From Adineta vaga (lineage: Eukaryota > Rotifera), in NCBI GenBank assembly GCA_021613535.1, contig CP075496.1, positions 3,906,001-3,970,000 of the forward strand: a stretch of DNA of 64,000 bases, written 5' to 3'. The position numbers were made by a program, and so were the translations under genes. The first letter of the stretch is position 1, and the number at the start of each line of letters is the position of its first letter. Of the stretch, positions 1 to 11,640 are shown one piece after another. The notes under the pieces were generated by a model, which made no database searches, had not been told where the DNA came from, and saw nothing but the letters and a program-made list of their open reading frames with translations.

Positions 1-414
1 ACCTGTCTGATTCTTCCATAGTTTATATATGTAGATTTATACGTACATAAATGGTTTTTCAGCAAAACAACTGAGTGTAACTTACACGCATCGGTGCAAT
101 TGCGTGTCTAGAAGACAAACAGGCAACGGACAATAGCCTCGAAACAAATGCGACGATTTAAACCGAAATCTATCAACTACTGCATATCGAATGAAAATGA
201 AGTAATGAACAAACCTGTATATGAATTCGAATGCAAAAAAACAAACAGACGGACTCAGTCAGGCTTACTCAGGTGAACATTTTCAAAAGAAAACTCTCTT
301 TCATTTTCATTGAATCTCTCAATCGAAAAAGCAAACAAGGGAAATAAACTATCATCTCATCGTTTTCTTACTCGAAATAAAAAGGCAAAACGATAGTTAT
401 CTTAAAACACCTAC
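1..414 (-). other. intron of SNRNP70, no exon recognised
   Basis: This is the start of the intron that follows the RRM exon of SNRNP70 (donor read on the minus strand at 413-414). I searched both strands for the expected end of the RRM and did not find it. There is no other gene, RNA or repeat that I can support. Confidence 0.5.
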
Positions 415-1178
415 CGTGCATATCAGCTTCTTTTTCATATTCAATAAATGCATAACCACGTGGTTTACCCGTTTGAACATCATGCACTAAATTTATCTAA
501 AATAATTCATTCAATAAAGAGATTTTTCAATGTCAATCTTCACATTAACCTACACTTTTTATTTTTCCATAAATTTCAAATTCACGTTTCAATTTCATTT
601 CTGATGTATCATAATTCTAAAAGAAATACAATAATTTAATAGTTTTTTTATGCATATTATCTTACTAATCGAGCAATAAACAATGTTTTGTATGGATCTG
701 CTGTTGCTTTTTCGTTACTATTTGGATCCCCTAGATAAAAAGATCGATTAATAATTTTTCTGAAAATAAATTTAAACAAAAAATGAAATATTACATAGAG
801 TTACTTCTTGTTCGAGTTTAAGAGCTGCTTTTTCCATTTTTTCTCTAGCCTAGAATATAATTAGACAATAATGAATTGTAATTATTGAAAAAATATCGTT
901 AACTTACTTTTCGAGCAATTTTCTCTTCTTTTGTTTCAATTTTCGTTGGTGGTGGAGTTTCATGTGCTTCCTAGAAAAAAACAAGGCAATCCAATAGATA
1001 AATTCTTTAACAAACTTTTCGTTTTCGTTCTTACTTCGAATAAATTCGAAAAATCTGATAAACCTCCGTAAGGTAAACGTTTTTTTTCATGTGGTAATTT
1101 GTCAATTGGCGGTAAAAATGGAATTGATTCACGAGGTGCAAATAATGCCAGGAGATTTGGTGGCAAAAATTGTGTCAT
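415..1178 (-). CDS. SNRNP70: U1 snRNP 70 kDa protein, N-terminal part (partial)
   Basis: This is the U1 snRNP 70 kDa protein, which binds U1 snRNA stem-loop I and helps define 5' splice sites. The start [20 protein letters not shown] is the near-invariant family N-terminus. Six exons read on the minus strand: 1178-1035, 970-908, 849-795, 730-666, 616-550 and 486-415. They carry the pre-RRM helix, then WDPNSN, then an RRM with RNP2 (TLFIARL) and RNP1 ([10 protein letters not shown]). The last exon ends in phase 1 after DMH. I could not find the next exon in bases 1-414, so the rest of the RRM and the Arg-rich tail lie beyond the left edge across an intron longer than 400 nt, unusually long here. 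RPS18 lies 161 bp upstream on the same strand, with an orphan 3' splice site before this ATG. Confidence 0.95.
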
Positions 1179-1206
1179 TATTCAATGATTAAGATAAAAT
1201 ACAAAT

Positions 1207-1208
1207 CT
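1207..1208 (-). promoter_or_regulatory. orphan 3' splice site before SNRNP70 (candidate trans-splice acceptor)
   Basis: Read on the minus strand, the 161 bp between the RPS18 stop and the SNRNP70 ATG contain a T-rich run ending GATCTTTTCTAG, 28 nt before the ATG. No coding exon upstream needs it. It could accept a spliced leader on a two-gene transcript, or it could end a cis intron in the 5'UTR. A possible poly(A) signal for RPS18 (AATAAA on the minus strand, 1278-1283) lies between the genes. Confidence 0.4.
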
Positions 1209-1339
1209 AGAAAAGATCAACAAAATCAATATTGTGATTTTCCTTTCAATAAATTTTTGTTGTTGTTAATAAGTCTTTTTATTTCTTGTTCTCATTATAG
1301 TAATAATAAAAAGAAAAACAAACAAATAATAAATATTGT

Positions 1340-1807
1340 TTACGCTTTCTTTTTCGAGACACCAACAGTACGACCACGTCGACCGGTTGTTTTCGTATGT
1401 TGACCACGTACACGTAAGTTCCAGTAGTGACGAAGACCACGATGAACACGAATCTTTTTCATACGTTCTAAATCTTCACGAACTTTGGTATCAACATTGT
1501 TCGATGTTACTTGAGAGTATTTGCCATCTTTAATATCTTTTTGTCTGTTGAGAAACCAATCTGGAATTTTATATTGACGTGGATTGGCAATAATAGTTAT
1601 AACACGTTCAACTTCTTCTTCGGTCAATTCACCGGCACGTTTTGTTGCGTCAACATCAGCCTTACGAATAACAACATGAGCAAAACGACGACCAACACCT
1701 TTGATGGCTGTTAAAGCATAACCAACTTTTCGACGACCATCAATGTTTGTGTTCAAAACACGAAGAATATGTTGAAATTTCTCGGGTTGAATCAATGGTG
1801 ATGACAT
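1340..1807 (-). CDS. RPS18: 40S ribosomal protein S18 (uS13)
   Basis: Single-exon gene for ribosomal protein uS13/S18 of the small-subunit head, which contacts tRNA and the bridge to the large subunit. The 155-residue product is close to the usual 152. It shows the conserved N-terminus [20 protein letters not shown], the [10 protein letters not shown] helix-hairpin region, the [17 protein letters not shown] block and the basic tail with [18 protein letters not shown]. The start is the first ATG and matches the family N-terminus. It is intronless in a window where almost every gene is split. WDR54 diverges from it across 630 bp, and SNRNP70 follows on the same strand. Confidence 0.97.
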   Translation of the reverse strand: MSSPLIQPEKFQHILRVLNTNIDGRRKVGYALTAIKGVGRRFAHVVIRKADVDATKRAGELTEEEVERVITIIANPRQYKIPDWFLNRQKDIKDGKYSQVTSNNVDTKVREDLERMKKIRVHRGLRHYWNLRVRGQHTKTTGRRGRTVGVSKKKA

Positions 1808-2437
1808 TTTTTATTAGAGATGAGTCTTTCTCTTTTTAAATATCTAAAAAGGAGATGATATATGAATGGTATCATAGTTATGATTATGTAGCAAGATCAA
1901 GATTGTAATTGTAATGAACAAGAGAAAAAGAATCAATGAAAATGAAGATGAAAAAATAAACAAGTAAACAAAGATATGAAATAGTTTTTGTCCACTGTCA
2001 ATCATTAAAGAAATTTTTTTCAGTAATTGAAAAAGAAATTTAATTTTCATATTTTATACAGAATTACTTTTTTTTCAAATTATTCAATAGAACAAAGTGC
2101 ATTAGTGTGTAAGATAGTTTTCATTGGAGGAATTGCCATGCAATACTCTATGATTATGGTAGATATTCCTCGAATTCGTCCAACAGTGAATTATTACAAC
2201 AACTAGTTATCATGAATAATAATAGCTTTGATTTATTCTAGTTTATTTCAATTTCCTTGCTTATACTTTCCTAAATCGAAAGTTTTCGTTCAAAATCACG
2301 CCATTAGACTTGTTAATATATCAAAATCATTTCATTGTTAATAATTGAATTTGACAATTAGAACAACAAAGATAATTGTCTGTTTGCATACAATCTAATC
2401 TTAACATATACATTAACTTGATATGGCTTATTTTTAG
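1808..2437. other. divergent intergenic region RPS18/WDR54
   Basis: This 630 bp region must hold the promoters of both RPS18 and WDR54. A pyrimidine-rich CTCCTTTTTAG on the minus strand (around 1844-1853) could be a 3' splice site in the RPS18 leader. I see no gene, RNA or clear TATA box in it. Confidence 0.5.
2436..2437 (+). promoter_or_regulatory. orphan 3' splice site directly abutting the WDR54 ATG
   Basis: The sequence TTATTTTTAG runs straight into the ATG at 2438. It has the same form as the 3' splice sites inside WDR54, but no upstream coding exon is expected because the protein's N-terminus is complete. A spliced leader or an untranslated exon would be joined exactly at the start codon. 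Confidence 0.45.
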
Positions 2438-3914
2438 ATGCCACTTTCATTTAAAAAAGCACCACAATCCATCTCCGTTAAATGGAGTGCATCACATTTG
2501 AGTAGTAATCTGGCAATTAATCGTGCGTCAGAAACACGTCGAGCAACAATGTATGGTGTAGCACATAAAAGTGGTTTTACAATGGTAGGTTTGAATAAGA
2601 TAAAACAAATGGTTTATATAAATTTCGTTTAGATAACTGTATCTGAAGATGGTACGAAACAAATACAAGGTCAAGTTATATGTCGACCTGTAGGTAATAA
2701 TAATGCACTTGCATCGGAAAATGACGTTCGTTTTATTCCTTATATTGTTCAAGTAAAGAATTTATAGTTTATCGAACGAAATGATCTAATCTTTTTTATT
2801 TCTGTATTTTGATAGGCAGCATTTATTAATCTACCTATTCGAAATATTCTTGTTCTTGCTTGTACAAAAAGTATTCAAGTATGAAGAATAGAAATTATCG
2901 ATGATTTTTCTTTCTTTTACGTCGCAATTTTATCTAGATTTATGAATTAGATGGTACAACAAATTTGCATACGCATGTCTTAGATAAAAATCATCCAAAT
3001 CGAACGGGTAGAGAAATCAGAAATAAAATTTCATTTTTCATCATCTATTCTTATTGTAGAATCATCAGTCTATGCTCGAGGTATCGCTGGTGTTGGTCAA
3101 AATTTATTATGTGTTGGTAAATAAAGATTTACTTGTTTAAATTGATTATTATCTATTCATTGTTACAGGTAATCATCTAGGTGAAGTACTTGTATTCAAT
3201 ATTCCTCAAAAAGGATCAACGGTGACGTTAAAAGAAACAATAACTGGTATGAAAACTAGAGTCTATACTATTTTTGAAAAAAAAAGTCAACTGTTCGATT
3301 TAGGTCATCAATTTGGTATAACAAGTTTAGTATCAAATGCTAATTTATTAATATCAAGTGATACAAGTGGTTTTATACTTATATGGAATGTTCGCACAAT
3401 GTCACAAATTAATGTTATTCAACCAGTGGATGAAAGTGGTGTTACAGCATTAACCATATGGAATAATTGTATTGCAGCAAGTTACGCAAATGGTATGATT
3501 CGATTTTTTGATCCAGAAAACGGTAAGAACAAGAAAAAGAATGTTAATCTAATGAACTTTGTTCTTTAATTAGCTCAAATCTGTGGTTCGATTGCTGCGC
3601 ATGCTAGATGTATCAATGGAATTGATTGTAATGAACAAGGTCTACTTGCATCTGTTAGTGATGATTGTTTTGTTCGTATATGGAAACTGACTGGTGATGG
3701 TGAAAACTTACAGGTGAGATTTTATTTGACATCTGATCAAACATACATAGGTACAATCGAATTCTTTGATGTGAAATTTTAGATTTCTCATGAATGTAAT
3801 CATCGCATTGAAAATAGTCAATTAGTAGGCGTGAAATTTTTAAATTTATCACGGGCAGATTTAGCTATAGCATCTTATGATTCAAGTGAAGTTACTATTC
3901 TTCGTGCAATATGA
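2438..3914 (+). CDS. WDR54: WD repeat-containing protein 54
   Basis: WD40-repeat protein matching WDR54. Nine exons (2438-2584, 2633-2752, 2816-2878, 2938-3007, 3060-3116, 3169-3246, 3304-3522, 3574-3713, 3783-3914) give 341 residues, close to the vertebrate length of about 334. The best markers are VYARGIAGVGQNLLCVGNHL, LGEVLVFNIP, GHQFGITSLV, the repeat ends ILIWNV and VRIWKL, and IAAHARCINGIDC. The C-terminus SYDSSEVTILRAI matches the family ending. WDR54 forms a beta-propeller, is cytoplasmic, and has been linked to ERK signalling in mammals; the cellular role here is unknown. Its start lies directly after a 3' splice site-like AG. Confidence 0.9.
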
Positions 3915-5148
3915 GGCAATATCCGAATTATATATCGGATAGTAATTGTTGTAATTTTTACTCATTAATGTATCTTTTTTATGTTGTCTTATCAGTGGTT
4001 TCTAAAGAATGTATGTAACACAACAATGGTATTTTAAATTAAATTTTCAAGAAAGTAAATGTTAGAAAAAGAGTTTTTGTTCATTCTATAGTCAGACTAA
4101 ATGCGTGGTATCGAAATGTTTCTGTTCTATTTGAATTGATCATGATGAACGTTTTCTATTACAAGTCTTTCTGAATTTATCATAGAGAAAACAAATTATG
4201 CTTCGTTTCTCTTAGTTCCCTAGAACAGCCTGTTGAAATGTGTTCTCAATAAAACTATAAAATTCATTGTTATTTATGTCGATAATTAGTGTATGTCGGC
4301 AAAATTTCTATCAACAATGAAGAGTTTTCAAGATGACAACTATTAGAGAAAGACAATTTTGAATTTATAGATTTCTAGTGTTTTGTTAATAATTGTATTT
4401 CATGCCTGTTTCTCACCAGTTAATCAAACGTGATCAAGAATCTCTGGTTTCATAGTTTTAAAAGATAAGTGTTGTATTTCAAATTTAAAATTTTATGAAA
4501 ACTAAACATTGCTAAACTCAAACTTTCGAACTCCAACTGATTTCTACTCAGTTGGATGGCCGTTTGTTGTTCACAGACTTTAATCCAATTTGACCAATCA
4601 TTGTTTAGTTTTGAAGTGTATAGTCAGCTTATTTTCATAGCATTCTCATATCGATTTGATCTTTATTCTATTCGAAATGTTGCTTTTTACAAAACAAAAA
4701 TACCAAATTTTAAATGAATTCTATTTTAAATGATAAGAGAACAAACAAAAAGAAACACTATGTAAGAATATTCATAATCAAACAGGAAATAGATATCAAA
4801 AAATGAACCAGTAGCAATGAAGAATGTACGACACTCAAACATACAATTATTCATTAGAAAAAAACAAGCACACACACACACACACACACAAACGTACAAA
4901 GAATAGTAACATATACAGAAAAATCATCGAACAAAACTAGACGAGAAGAAAAAATAACATCATACATGTCAATCTAATAGACTTCTTTTCTTCAATTTTA
5001 CTTCTACAAATATATAGATATATATATATAGACAGTAGAAATGATTCTTTTTCATATGACTAGAAATGGTGAACAAATTAAATATAGATTTTCATGTCAG
5101 ATGAATTGAAGTTTTCCTTCCAAAAAAAAACTAATCTATGATCATTTT
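3915..5148. other. convergent intergenic region WDR54/DGK
   Basis: This region of 1.2 kb holds the 3' ends of two convergent genes. AATAAA at 4248-4253 could be a distal poly(A) signal of WDR54. It also holds a CA dinucleotide run (4869-4890) and TA-rich DNA around 5011-5030. I see no gene in it. Confidence 0.5.
4869..4890. repeat. (CA)n microsatellite
   Basis: Eleven uninterrupted CA units in the intergenic DNA between WDR54 and the diacylglycerol kinase gene. A simple tandem repeat. Confidence 0.95.
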
Positions 5149-6623
5149 TTAAACACGTTTTGCTTGAACTTGTTGAGCTGCTTGACTTCGATCAGTAATA
5201 ATCATCCGTGCTTGATTTTTACGCGTTATAACAATCTGACATGGACCTAATAAAAATGGTTCACCATCTATTTCCATGGGTAAATCTCGTCGAATAATCA
5301 ATTTAATTTCACTTCCTAAAAACCAAGCAATGTAATAAAATAATTCAACAATAAATTTACCTTGTGCTATTCGATGACCACGTCTACCTAATCGAATTCT
5401 TGCTAATTCAAAATGTTTAAAACCAATAATTTCTAAATATCCATCCGAACAACTTTGTTCACGAAAACGATCATCATCAGCTTGAGATCGTGCACACCAA
5501 AGATTATCATAAATTCCTTGCCAAGGATTTGTTCCGGCAGCATAGGATGCAATATTTAATATCAATATCGCATCGGGACGGAAACGAAATAGATCATCAT
5601 CCATATTTCGTCCATCAACATGAAGTTCAAAATAATTTGCAATATTTCCAAATAAATATCGACGATCAAGAAAAGTATTACTAAATAAAATTCATTTGAA
5701 AGAATAAGAAAAGTTAAAATTGAAACATACCAACTAATACAACCATAAGCTAATTTATTGAATACTCGATTTGCATAACGACGTGGACTAGCATTACGTT
5801 TTTCATGAAAATCTAGAGCAATCTGTACATGAATGAATGAAAGATGTTAATAAGAATTCATGGTCAAGAAATCTTTCAACCTACTTGAGCATCGGCACCA
5901 AAACTTAGATAGTTATTAAAAACAGGTTGCGGAATCTAGAAATAAATAAGTACTATTTGATTATTTATCAATTTCAAAAGAAAAAAAACAAACTTTTAAA
6001 CTCGCAGTTCCCGTATTTGCTGTGGCCTTTACATCAATTTGCCATCGATCAAGTAAACGTGATTCTGATGATGCTAATGATTGAATAACTGGTGCTAATG
6101 CTTCACCATGATATCCTACACCCCAACCGAGAAATCTTGCCATATCATTTCCTGTTCCTAATGGAATAACACCAACACTAATAAAATCCATATATTGCAT
6201 TTGTGATGTATCAAGTGCAGATAAAACCCAACCAACTGTTCCGTCACCGCCACATGCTGTATAATATAACAAAAAATTCGTCGAGAAAAACAAATGAGAA
6301 AATTTATGAACAAACCAATAATTCGTAGATTCTTTTCATTTTGATTTTCTTTTAAACCTCGTTGTGGGCCATGATCTTTGACTAAGTCATACACATTTGC
6401 TTCACCGATTTGAGCTCGTAGTTGTTCGAAAACAACTTGCCCTTGTAAACCACCACTAAAACAGAATTTTGTTTTTTGTATTTTATTTAATACATGAAAA
6501 TCATTAAACATACGATTTTGGATTTACAAAGGCAATAATTTTTTCACGATAAGCATCCGTTTCAGTCACTTCCAATAGTGGCTTTTGTACAGTTGTTGAA
6601 TTATCATCACCCGGTGGATCCAT
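5149..6623 (-). CDS. diacylglycerol kinase, minimal catalytic type
   Basis: Phosphorylates diacylglycerol to phosphatidic acid. Six exons on the minus strand (6623-6514, 6455-6316, 6256-5994, 5935-5885, 5822-5731, 5680-5149) give 395 residues. The DAGKc domain comes first: KIIAFVNPKSGGLQG, then the ATP-site ACGGDGTVGWVLSALD, then VGVIPLGTGNDMARFLGWG. The accessory domain follows: NNYLSFGADAQIALDFHEKR, RRYANRVFNKLAYG, ILNIASYAAGTNPW and EIDGEPFLLGPCQI. No C1, EF-hand, PH or SAM domain is encoded, and upstream of the ATG the frame soon meets a stop. This differs from most animal isoforms, which carry at least paired C1 domains, and resembles the compact plant and protist form. An unseen upstream exon cannot be fully excluded. 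Confidence 0.92.
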
Positions 6624-8117
6624 ACTATGATGGATTATTCTTATTAAAGGTTAAATATGAATATTTTGTAATCGTTATTCAAAAGTATATTCTCGACAAT
6701 AAATCACATATAACATCTAAAAATCCACATAACAATTTGTACAAATTCAAAAGAAAGGAACACCACCAGACAGAGCAACAAAAAAAATGTCTTTATCTCA
6801 CAAATAGTAGCAAAACACACTGATAGGTTAGGACATTGTTTACTTTGTTCTAATTGGTCAATTTTGAACCATCATGTTTTCGTCTCCATTTCACAATTGA
6901 TGATTTTTTTCTCTTTCTGCTTGACGAAATCGATTAAGATAATGAATAAATAGAAAAATAAGAGTGTTACTAATCTTATATTTAACTCATCTGCTTGTTA
7001 TTGATGGGAAGAAAAATCAGATAATTTCTCTTTCTTTCTGTTTATTGCACCGACTTAGGAAGCCAACAGCTGGGAACACTTATGTATTTCCAAGATCATA
7101 GCAAAGATCATTTACAGATCAACCGCAAGGAATATATTAATATTATTTTTTCCTTGTTTTTATATCCAAAGCAAATGTCATGATAACATTATTTTTCTTT
7201 AACTATTAATTACTTGGGCAAAACACAAAACTTTTTCTGTATTAATTAAAGCCAAATTCATACATGTATCTAGTAATACTATGCGATTATAGAAGGGAAT
7301 GAAAAACATTGAGTAATTTAATAACAACAAGTAGTTAGAATGTAGAACAAGATTTGATAATCATATAAAGTCAATTATTCAGATGGAATTTGATGATAGG
7401 ATAATATATTTGCGAATGTCGAAAACTTCAATGTTTGTTTACAATAATGTATGGACAAAAATAGCATTTTTCAACGATTCAATAGGACATTGACAGGCTA
7501 GTATCAACGAGGAAAATATAAATTATGTTTGCATCTCATTCAACAATGTTTCTTTCAAAATATCAACATCTTTAATTATAGGTTATTAATTGAGCATATA
7601 AAAGTATTTATCTATATTTATATTCAACATTATGACAATCATATATAGTATAGTAGTATCTTTTGTAACATGACTGGTTATTATCAATTCTGAGATCATC
7701 TTACAGCAGCGATCGATTAAATGGTTTCCATGAAAAGTTCTTTTCCTCCTCGTGTATAACTTAAGAATATCCTCATACTTGCATTAAGTTTGCTTCCATA
7801 TTCAAAGAACAACATTGATTCGTTTAATACGTCTTATTGGAAATATTCATAGTTTTTCTAACGAATATTAATAGTTATAGGAAACACAAGGAAGATTTGA
7901 ATGATAATAATTGAAAAGATTTCTGTTCATTCAACATGTTTAAGAATCTTGCTTATGACCAAATATTCATCTGTGATCGTATTTAGTCGTCCAGAATAAT
8001 AATCATAAAAAAAAATGAAGAAAAAGAAAACAGAACATCAAGAGAAAAGAAGAAGAAATGAAAGATCAACGACACGTTAGACGGGCACAGAAGAGAAAGT
8101 GAATTCTAGAAATTGTT
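6624..8117. other. intergenic region without a recognised gene
   Basis: Here 1.5 kb lies between the start of the DGK gene and the stop of PSMA3, both on the minus strand. I found no coding exon, RNA gene or repeat worth naming. It presumably contains the DGK promoter and the PSMA3 3'UTR. Confidence 0.5.
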
Positions 8118-9314
8118 CTACATTTCATCATCATCGTCATCTGCTTCTTCCAATGAAGCCTAAAATAAAATAATTACATATATATACATTTAATCAATTA
8201 GCAAAGGATTTCTTACTTTGGCATAGCTTTCAGCTGTTTCAAAGATTCGTGTTGGTACTCTTTCGTGTTTGCCATCATTGACTAAACAACGAAATAAATC
8301 ATTATGATGAGAAATTAATTTTCCTTACTTTGTCCAACCCAACTTAATTCTAATTCAAACATTCGATCTTTAACTTCATCATGGACTTGATAGATACTAG
8401 AATAATGAGATTAATTTATGTGAATTCTAATTGCAAATCATTTTGTTTAATTACATTTTAGCTGCTTCTTTAATACCATCTTCCAAACTCAATTCAGATA
8501 ACTAAAACAAATCATATAATGTAATCTCATTCCTTCTATCTCTTCTTACTTTAAGTTTTTCAATTTCAGTTTTTGCTGTTTGTTGAGCTTTACCAACTGC
8601 AATACCATGATAACCCTAAAATAAATACATCAAAACTTTTCTTTTGCCCATTCAAATTCTTTCTTACATAAGTAACACCAGATGGTTCAACGCCATACAA
8701 TTGTGGACCATCACTTTCATAAGCAGCTAATAGAATAAAACAGCCAAATGGTCGAACAAAACCATATAGAGTATAAGCGTGCATATACATAGCTAAACGA
8801 TCTGCTAAATACTAAAATGAAAATAATGATATTCTTCAAATGATTAATACCCTTCTTCTATTCTACTTACTTTCACAGGAATGGATACGCCATAATCATA
8901 TTTATATTGTTTTGCTTCATCTCGAGCAACAGATAACAATTGACGAGCATCAGCAAGAAGACCCGCAACCGACTAAAATAAATTATTATCCAAATGTCAA
9001 TAAAAAAATTTTTTGTTATTTTATTGAAAACAAACCATTCCAATATGTTTATCAACATTATGAATACGTTTACTAGAACCTGATTCATAAAGACGTGATG
9101 TAATAACTTTTTCTACAGCAAAGGCGACTCCATCTTTGCATCGTAAAGCAACTACCGTTCCGCTTGCTTCAACAGCTTTATTCGCATATTCAACTTGAAA
9201 AACACGACCATCCGGTGAAAATTGTGATGCACTTAAATCATACTAATCAAACAAACAGATTGAGAAAAAAAACATTTGATTTTTTTTACATACTCCTGAA
9301 CCAATTGATGACAT
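8118..9314 (-). CDS. PSMA3: 20S proteasome subunit alpha type-3
   Basis: Alpha-7/type-3 subunit of the 20S proteasome outer ring, which gates substrate entry. Nine minus-strand exons (9314-9294, 9242-9036, 8972-8871, 8811-8668, 8615-8550, 8501-8455, 8396-8329, 8281-8217, 8159-8118) give 253 residues against 255 in human. It has MSSIGSG joined to [20 protein letters not shown] (the alpha-subunit signature), [51 protein letters not shown] and FELELSWVG. The acidic tail EEADDDDEM matches the type-3 C-terminus. The start is fixed by the family N-terminus; the first exon codes only seven residues. Kaptin diverges 430 bp away. Confidence 0.96.
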
Positions 9315-9744
9315 TGTCTTATTGAATTAAAATTGAATAAAAATGTTTGTATGTCTATGTGTTTTTCTTTTCCTAAATCTGAAAGGTAATTCTTTGAGAA
9401 AAGACAATCACAGTTACAGTTAAACAAAACATAAATACACCCGTCTAAACATATCGAAAGAATAGGAAATATTCTGATTGGTTCGTTTGACTTTTACCAA
9501 CTTTTCCATTCTTTCTTTTAATCAAATGAACGAATGGATTTGTCGCTTCATTCTGAAACATTCATTTAACAAAAGCAATTACAATTTTCATATTTCAGAA
9601 GAGAAGCAGACTTCTACAAAACAAAATACTGAATAGATCTCGTATGCACTTCATTGTTGAAATAATTAATAAATAGCAAAAGTGTCATTTGTTTCTCTCT
9701 GTGTGTCATTGATATACGTACAAGATTTTGATTCATTTTAGAGA
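9315..9744. other. divergent intergenic region PSMA3/KPTN
   Basis: These 430 bp separate two outward-reading genes and probably hold both promoters. I see no gene or repeat here. The right end carries an orphan 3' splice site. Confidence 0.5.
9740..9741 (+). promoter_or_regulatory. orphan 3' splice site 3 nt before the KPTN ATG
   Basis: The sequence GATTCATTTTAG precedes AGAATG, so an AG acceptor lies three bases before the start codon. It resembles the acceptors inside the gene. It could take a spliced leader or an untranslated first exon. Confidence 0.4.
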
Positions 9745-11568
9745 ATGTTTTCACTAAAAGAAATCTTTTTTCGACCACTTGAATGTCAACCAAATATCAA
9801 TACTTTACATATATACCGACATCCAAAGACTGGAAATCAACAAATCTTTCTATTTGGTCTCGATGGTGCCGGTGTGGTTGTTGAATATATTAAAAAAACA
9901 AATGAATGTAAACCATATCCAATATCTTTACAAGATATTCAAGGTATATGATTTCTATGAAATTCTATTTTTTATTCGTTAGCTTTCAGCTGATTGTCGA
10001 ATATTAAGTATGGAACTTTTACCAACTACGAAGTATAATACATATCCAACAATTATATATGGATATGCAAAAACAACTGGTTTATCAGTATGTATTTTTT
10101 TTCCTCAGTTAATTGCAAATATATTGATATATTTTGATCTAGAACAATGATGAGAGTACAACTTACCATTTTGATCGTGTACAAATTGTGGATAATACTA
10201 TCAGTAGTATAATACAACGATCTTTTATCTCATGTTAAATGTTATTTTTTCTAGAACCAACGATGCAAAGTCGTGCGTTAACATTTGCTCCGAAATTTCT
10301 TAAAACAATTATGTATGTAAAAAAACATATTGAAATCGAATATGAAAGTTAATTTGTTTGTCTTTCTTCTAGTACAAAAAATTTTACTACTAATGAGAAT
10401 GAAGTTATTCTCGTTATATCTGGTGGTGATAGACTAGCATTTTACAGCGAAGTAAGTGATGGTACTACGATTATTGCATACGATGACTATGACAAAATGT
10501 TAGAAAGAATGATTATGTTCAGTGTACTTATTTGATGAAATTAGAATATATCAAATGCATCGTTTTGAGATTGAAAATTGTTTTTTTTTCGGTCTATTTT
10601 GTAGTAAAAAGAGTTCGATTTATTTTATGTGTTATCTAGAAAAATGAACGATTACTACAAGATATTACAAAAATCATTGATATCTATCTTCCAGAACTTA
10701 GTCATACCAGTGGCAAGTAATACAAATTTGTTCGATATATTTAGAGAAAATTTTGAATTCATTTTTCTTCATTTAGTATATGTGCAATGGATATTTTAAC
10801 TATATCTGATCCTGAGACTAATCAATTAAAACAACGATTAATTGCTTGTGGTCATTCGGATGGTTTACTAGATTTGTATATAACCGATGTGCAAATAGAT
10901 GGAGGAATTAAAACTACACATAAAACAGTTGAATTTGATAGTTTTATCAGTAGTATTAAATTTTTCTACTATAATCAAAAACCACTTGAAGGTAAACATT
11001 ATTTCATCGTTTGTACCATGTTAATTCAATTATTTCCCTAGATGAACAACCACATTTACTAGTGACTAGTGCACTTGAACCAGCTGTTGTCTATCGGTAG
11101 ATAGAAAAACTTTCGATAATTTCTTTCAAATCATTGTATTGTAGAAATATCACACTAAATATCTTTACTGATCCAGTAGTACTTTCGGGTACTGATTCTC
11201 AAGATTGTATAACATCAAGTTGTGTTTGTGATATTGATCTTGATGGAAAAAATGAAATTCTATTAGGTACATTTGGTAGATATTGTTTCATTTGTCGTGT
11301 ACCAATAGAAAACCGTAAAACAAATCTGATCGACGGATTAACATTTGTTGGTGAAATATTTCCTGTATGTCGTGCATTATCTTTAGCAGCATCTGCCTAT
11401 GGTATTCTTGCATGTGATTTTACAAATGATGATCTTGATGAAATAATTATTGCGACAACGAAAGGTTTACATGTCTATCAATTAGATTTGAGTGAAGTTG
11501 TTAAATTAGTTGAAAATCGTTTAGACAAGAAAAGAAATGGAAATGAAAATACGTCCAATGTGCATTAA
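9745..11568 (+). CDS. KPTN: kaptin, KICSTOR complex subunit
   Basis: Kaptin is an integrin-alpha/beta-propeller-like subunit of KICSTOR, which anchors GATOR1 on lysosomes and restrains mTORC1 in mammals. Nine exons (9745-9943, 9990-10087, 10143-about 10203, 10255-10312, 10373-10451, 10640-10716, 10777-10991, 11042-11096, 11145-11568) give about 421 residues against 436 in human. The best matches are VILVISGGDRLAFYSE (human LLSGNDPAIHLYKE), SALEPAVVYR, CVCDIDLDGKNEILLGTFG and ACDFTNDDLDEIIIATTKGL. Exon 3 may end at 10203 or 10206; both keep frame. At exon 2 the acceptor at 9988-9989 is needed, because the upstream AG would give a stop. SMU1 begins 72 bp after the stop on the same strand. Confidence 0.88.
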
Positions 11569-11608
11569 ATTTCATCTTAATATTTTTACTTTTTTTTCTT
11601 CTTCTTCT

Positions 11609-11610
11609 AG
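11609..11610 (+). promoter_or_regulatory. intercistronic 3' splice site between KPTN and SMU1
   Basis: The KPTN stop and the SMU1 ATG are 72 bp apart. In that gap a run of T and C ends in CTTCTTCTTCTAG, with its AG 42 nt after the stop and 30 nt before the ATG. I see no AATAAA and no room for a normal promoter. A polypyrimidine tract plus AG without a coding donor is what a trans-splice acceptor of a two-gene operon looks like. A cis splice from inside KPTN is the main alternative. Confidence 0.55.
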
Positions 11611-11640
11611 ATAAAGTTTTTAGATATAAACAACGAAGAT

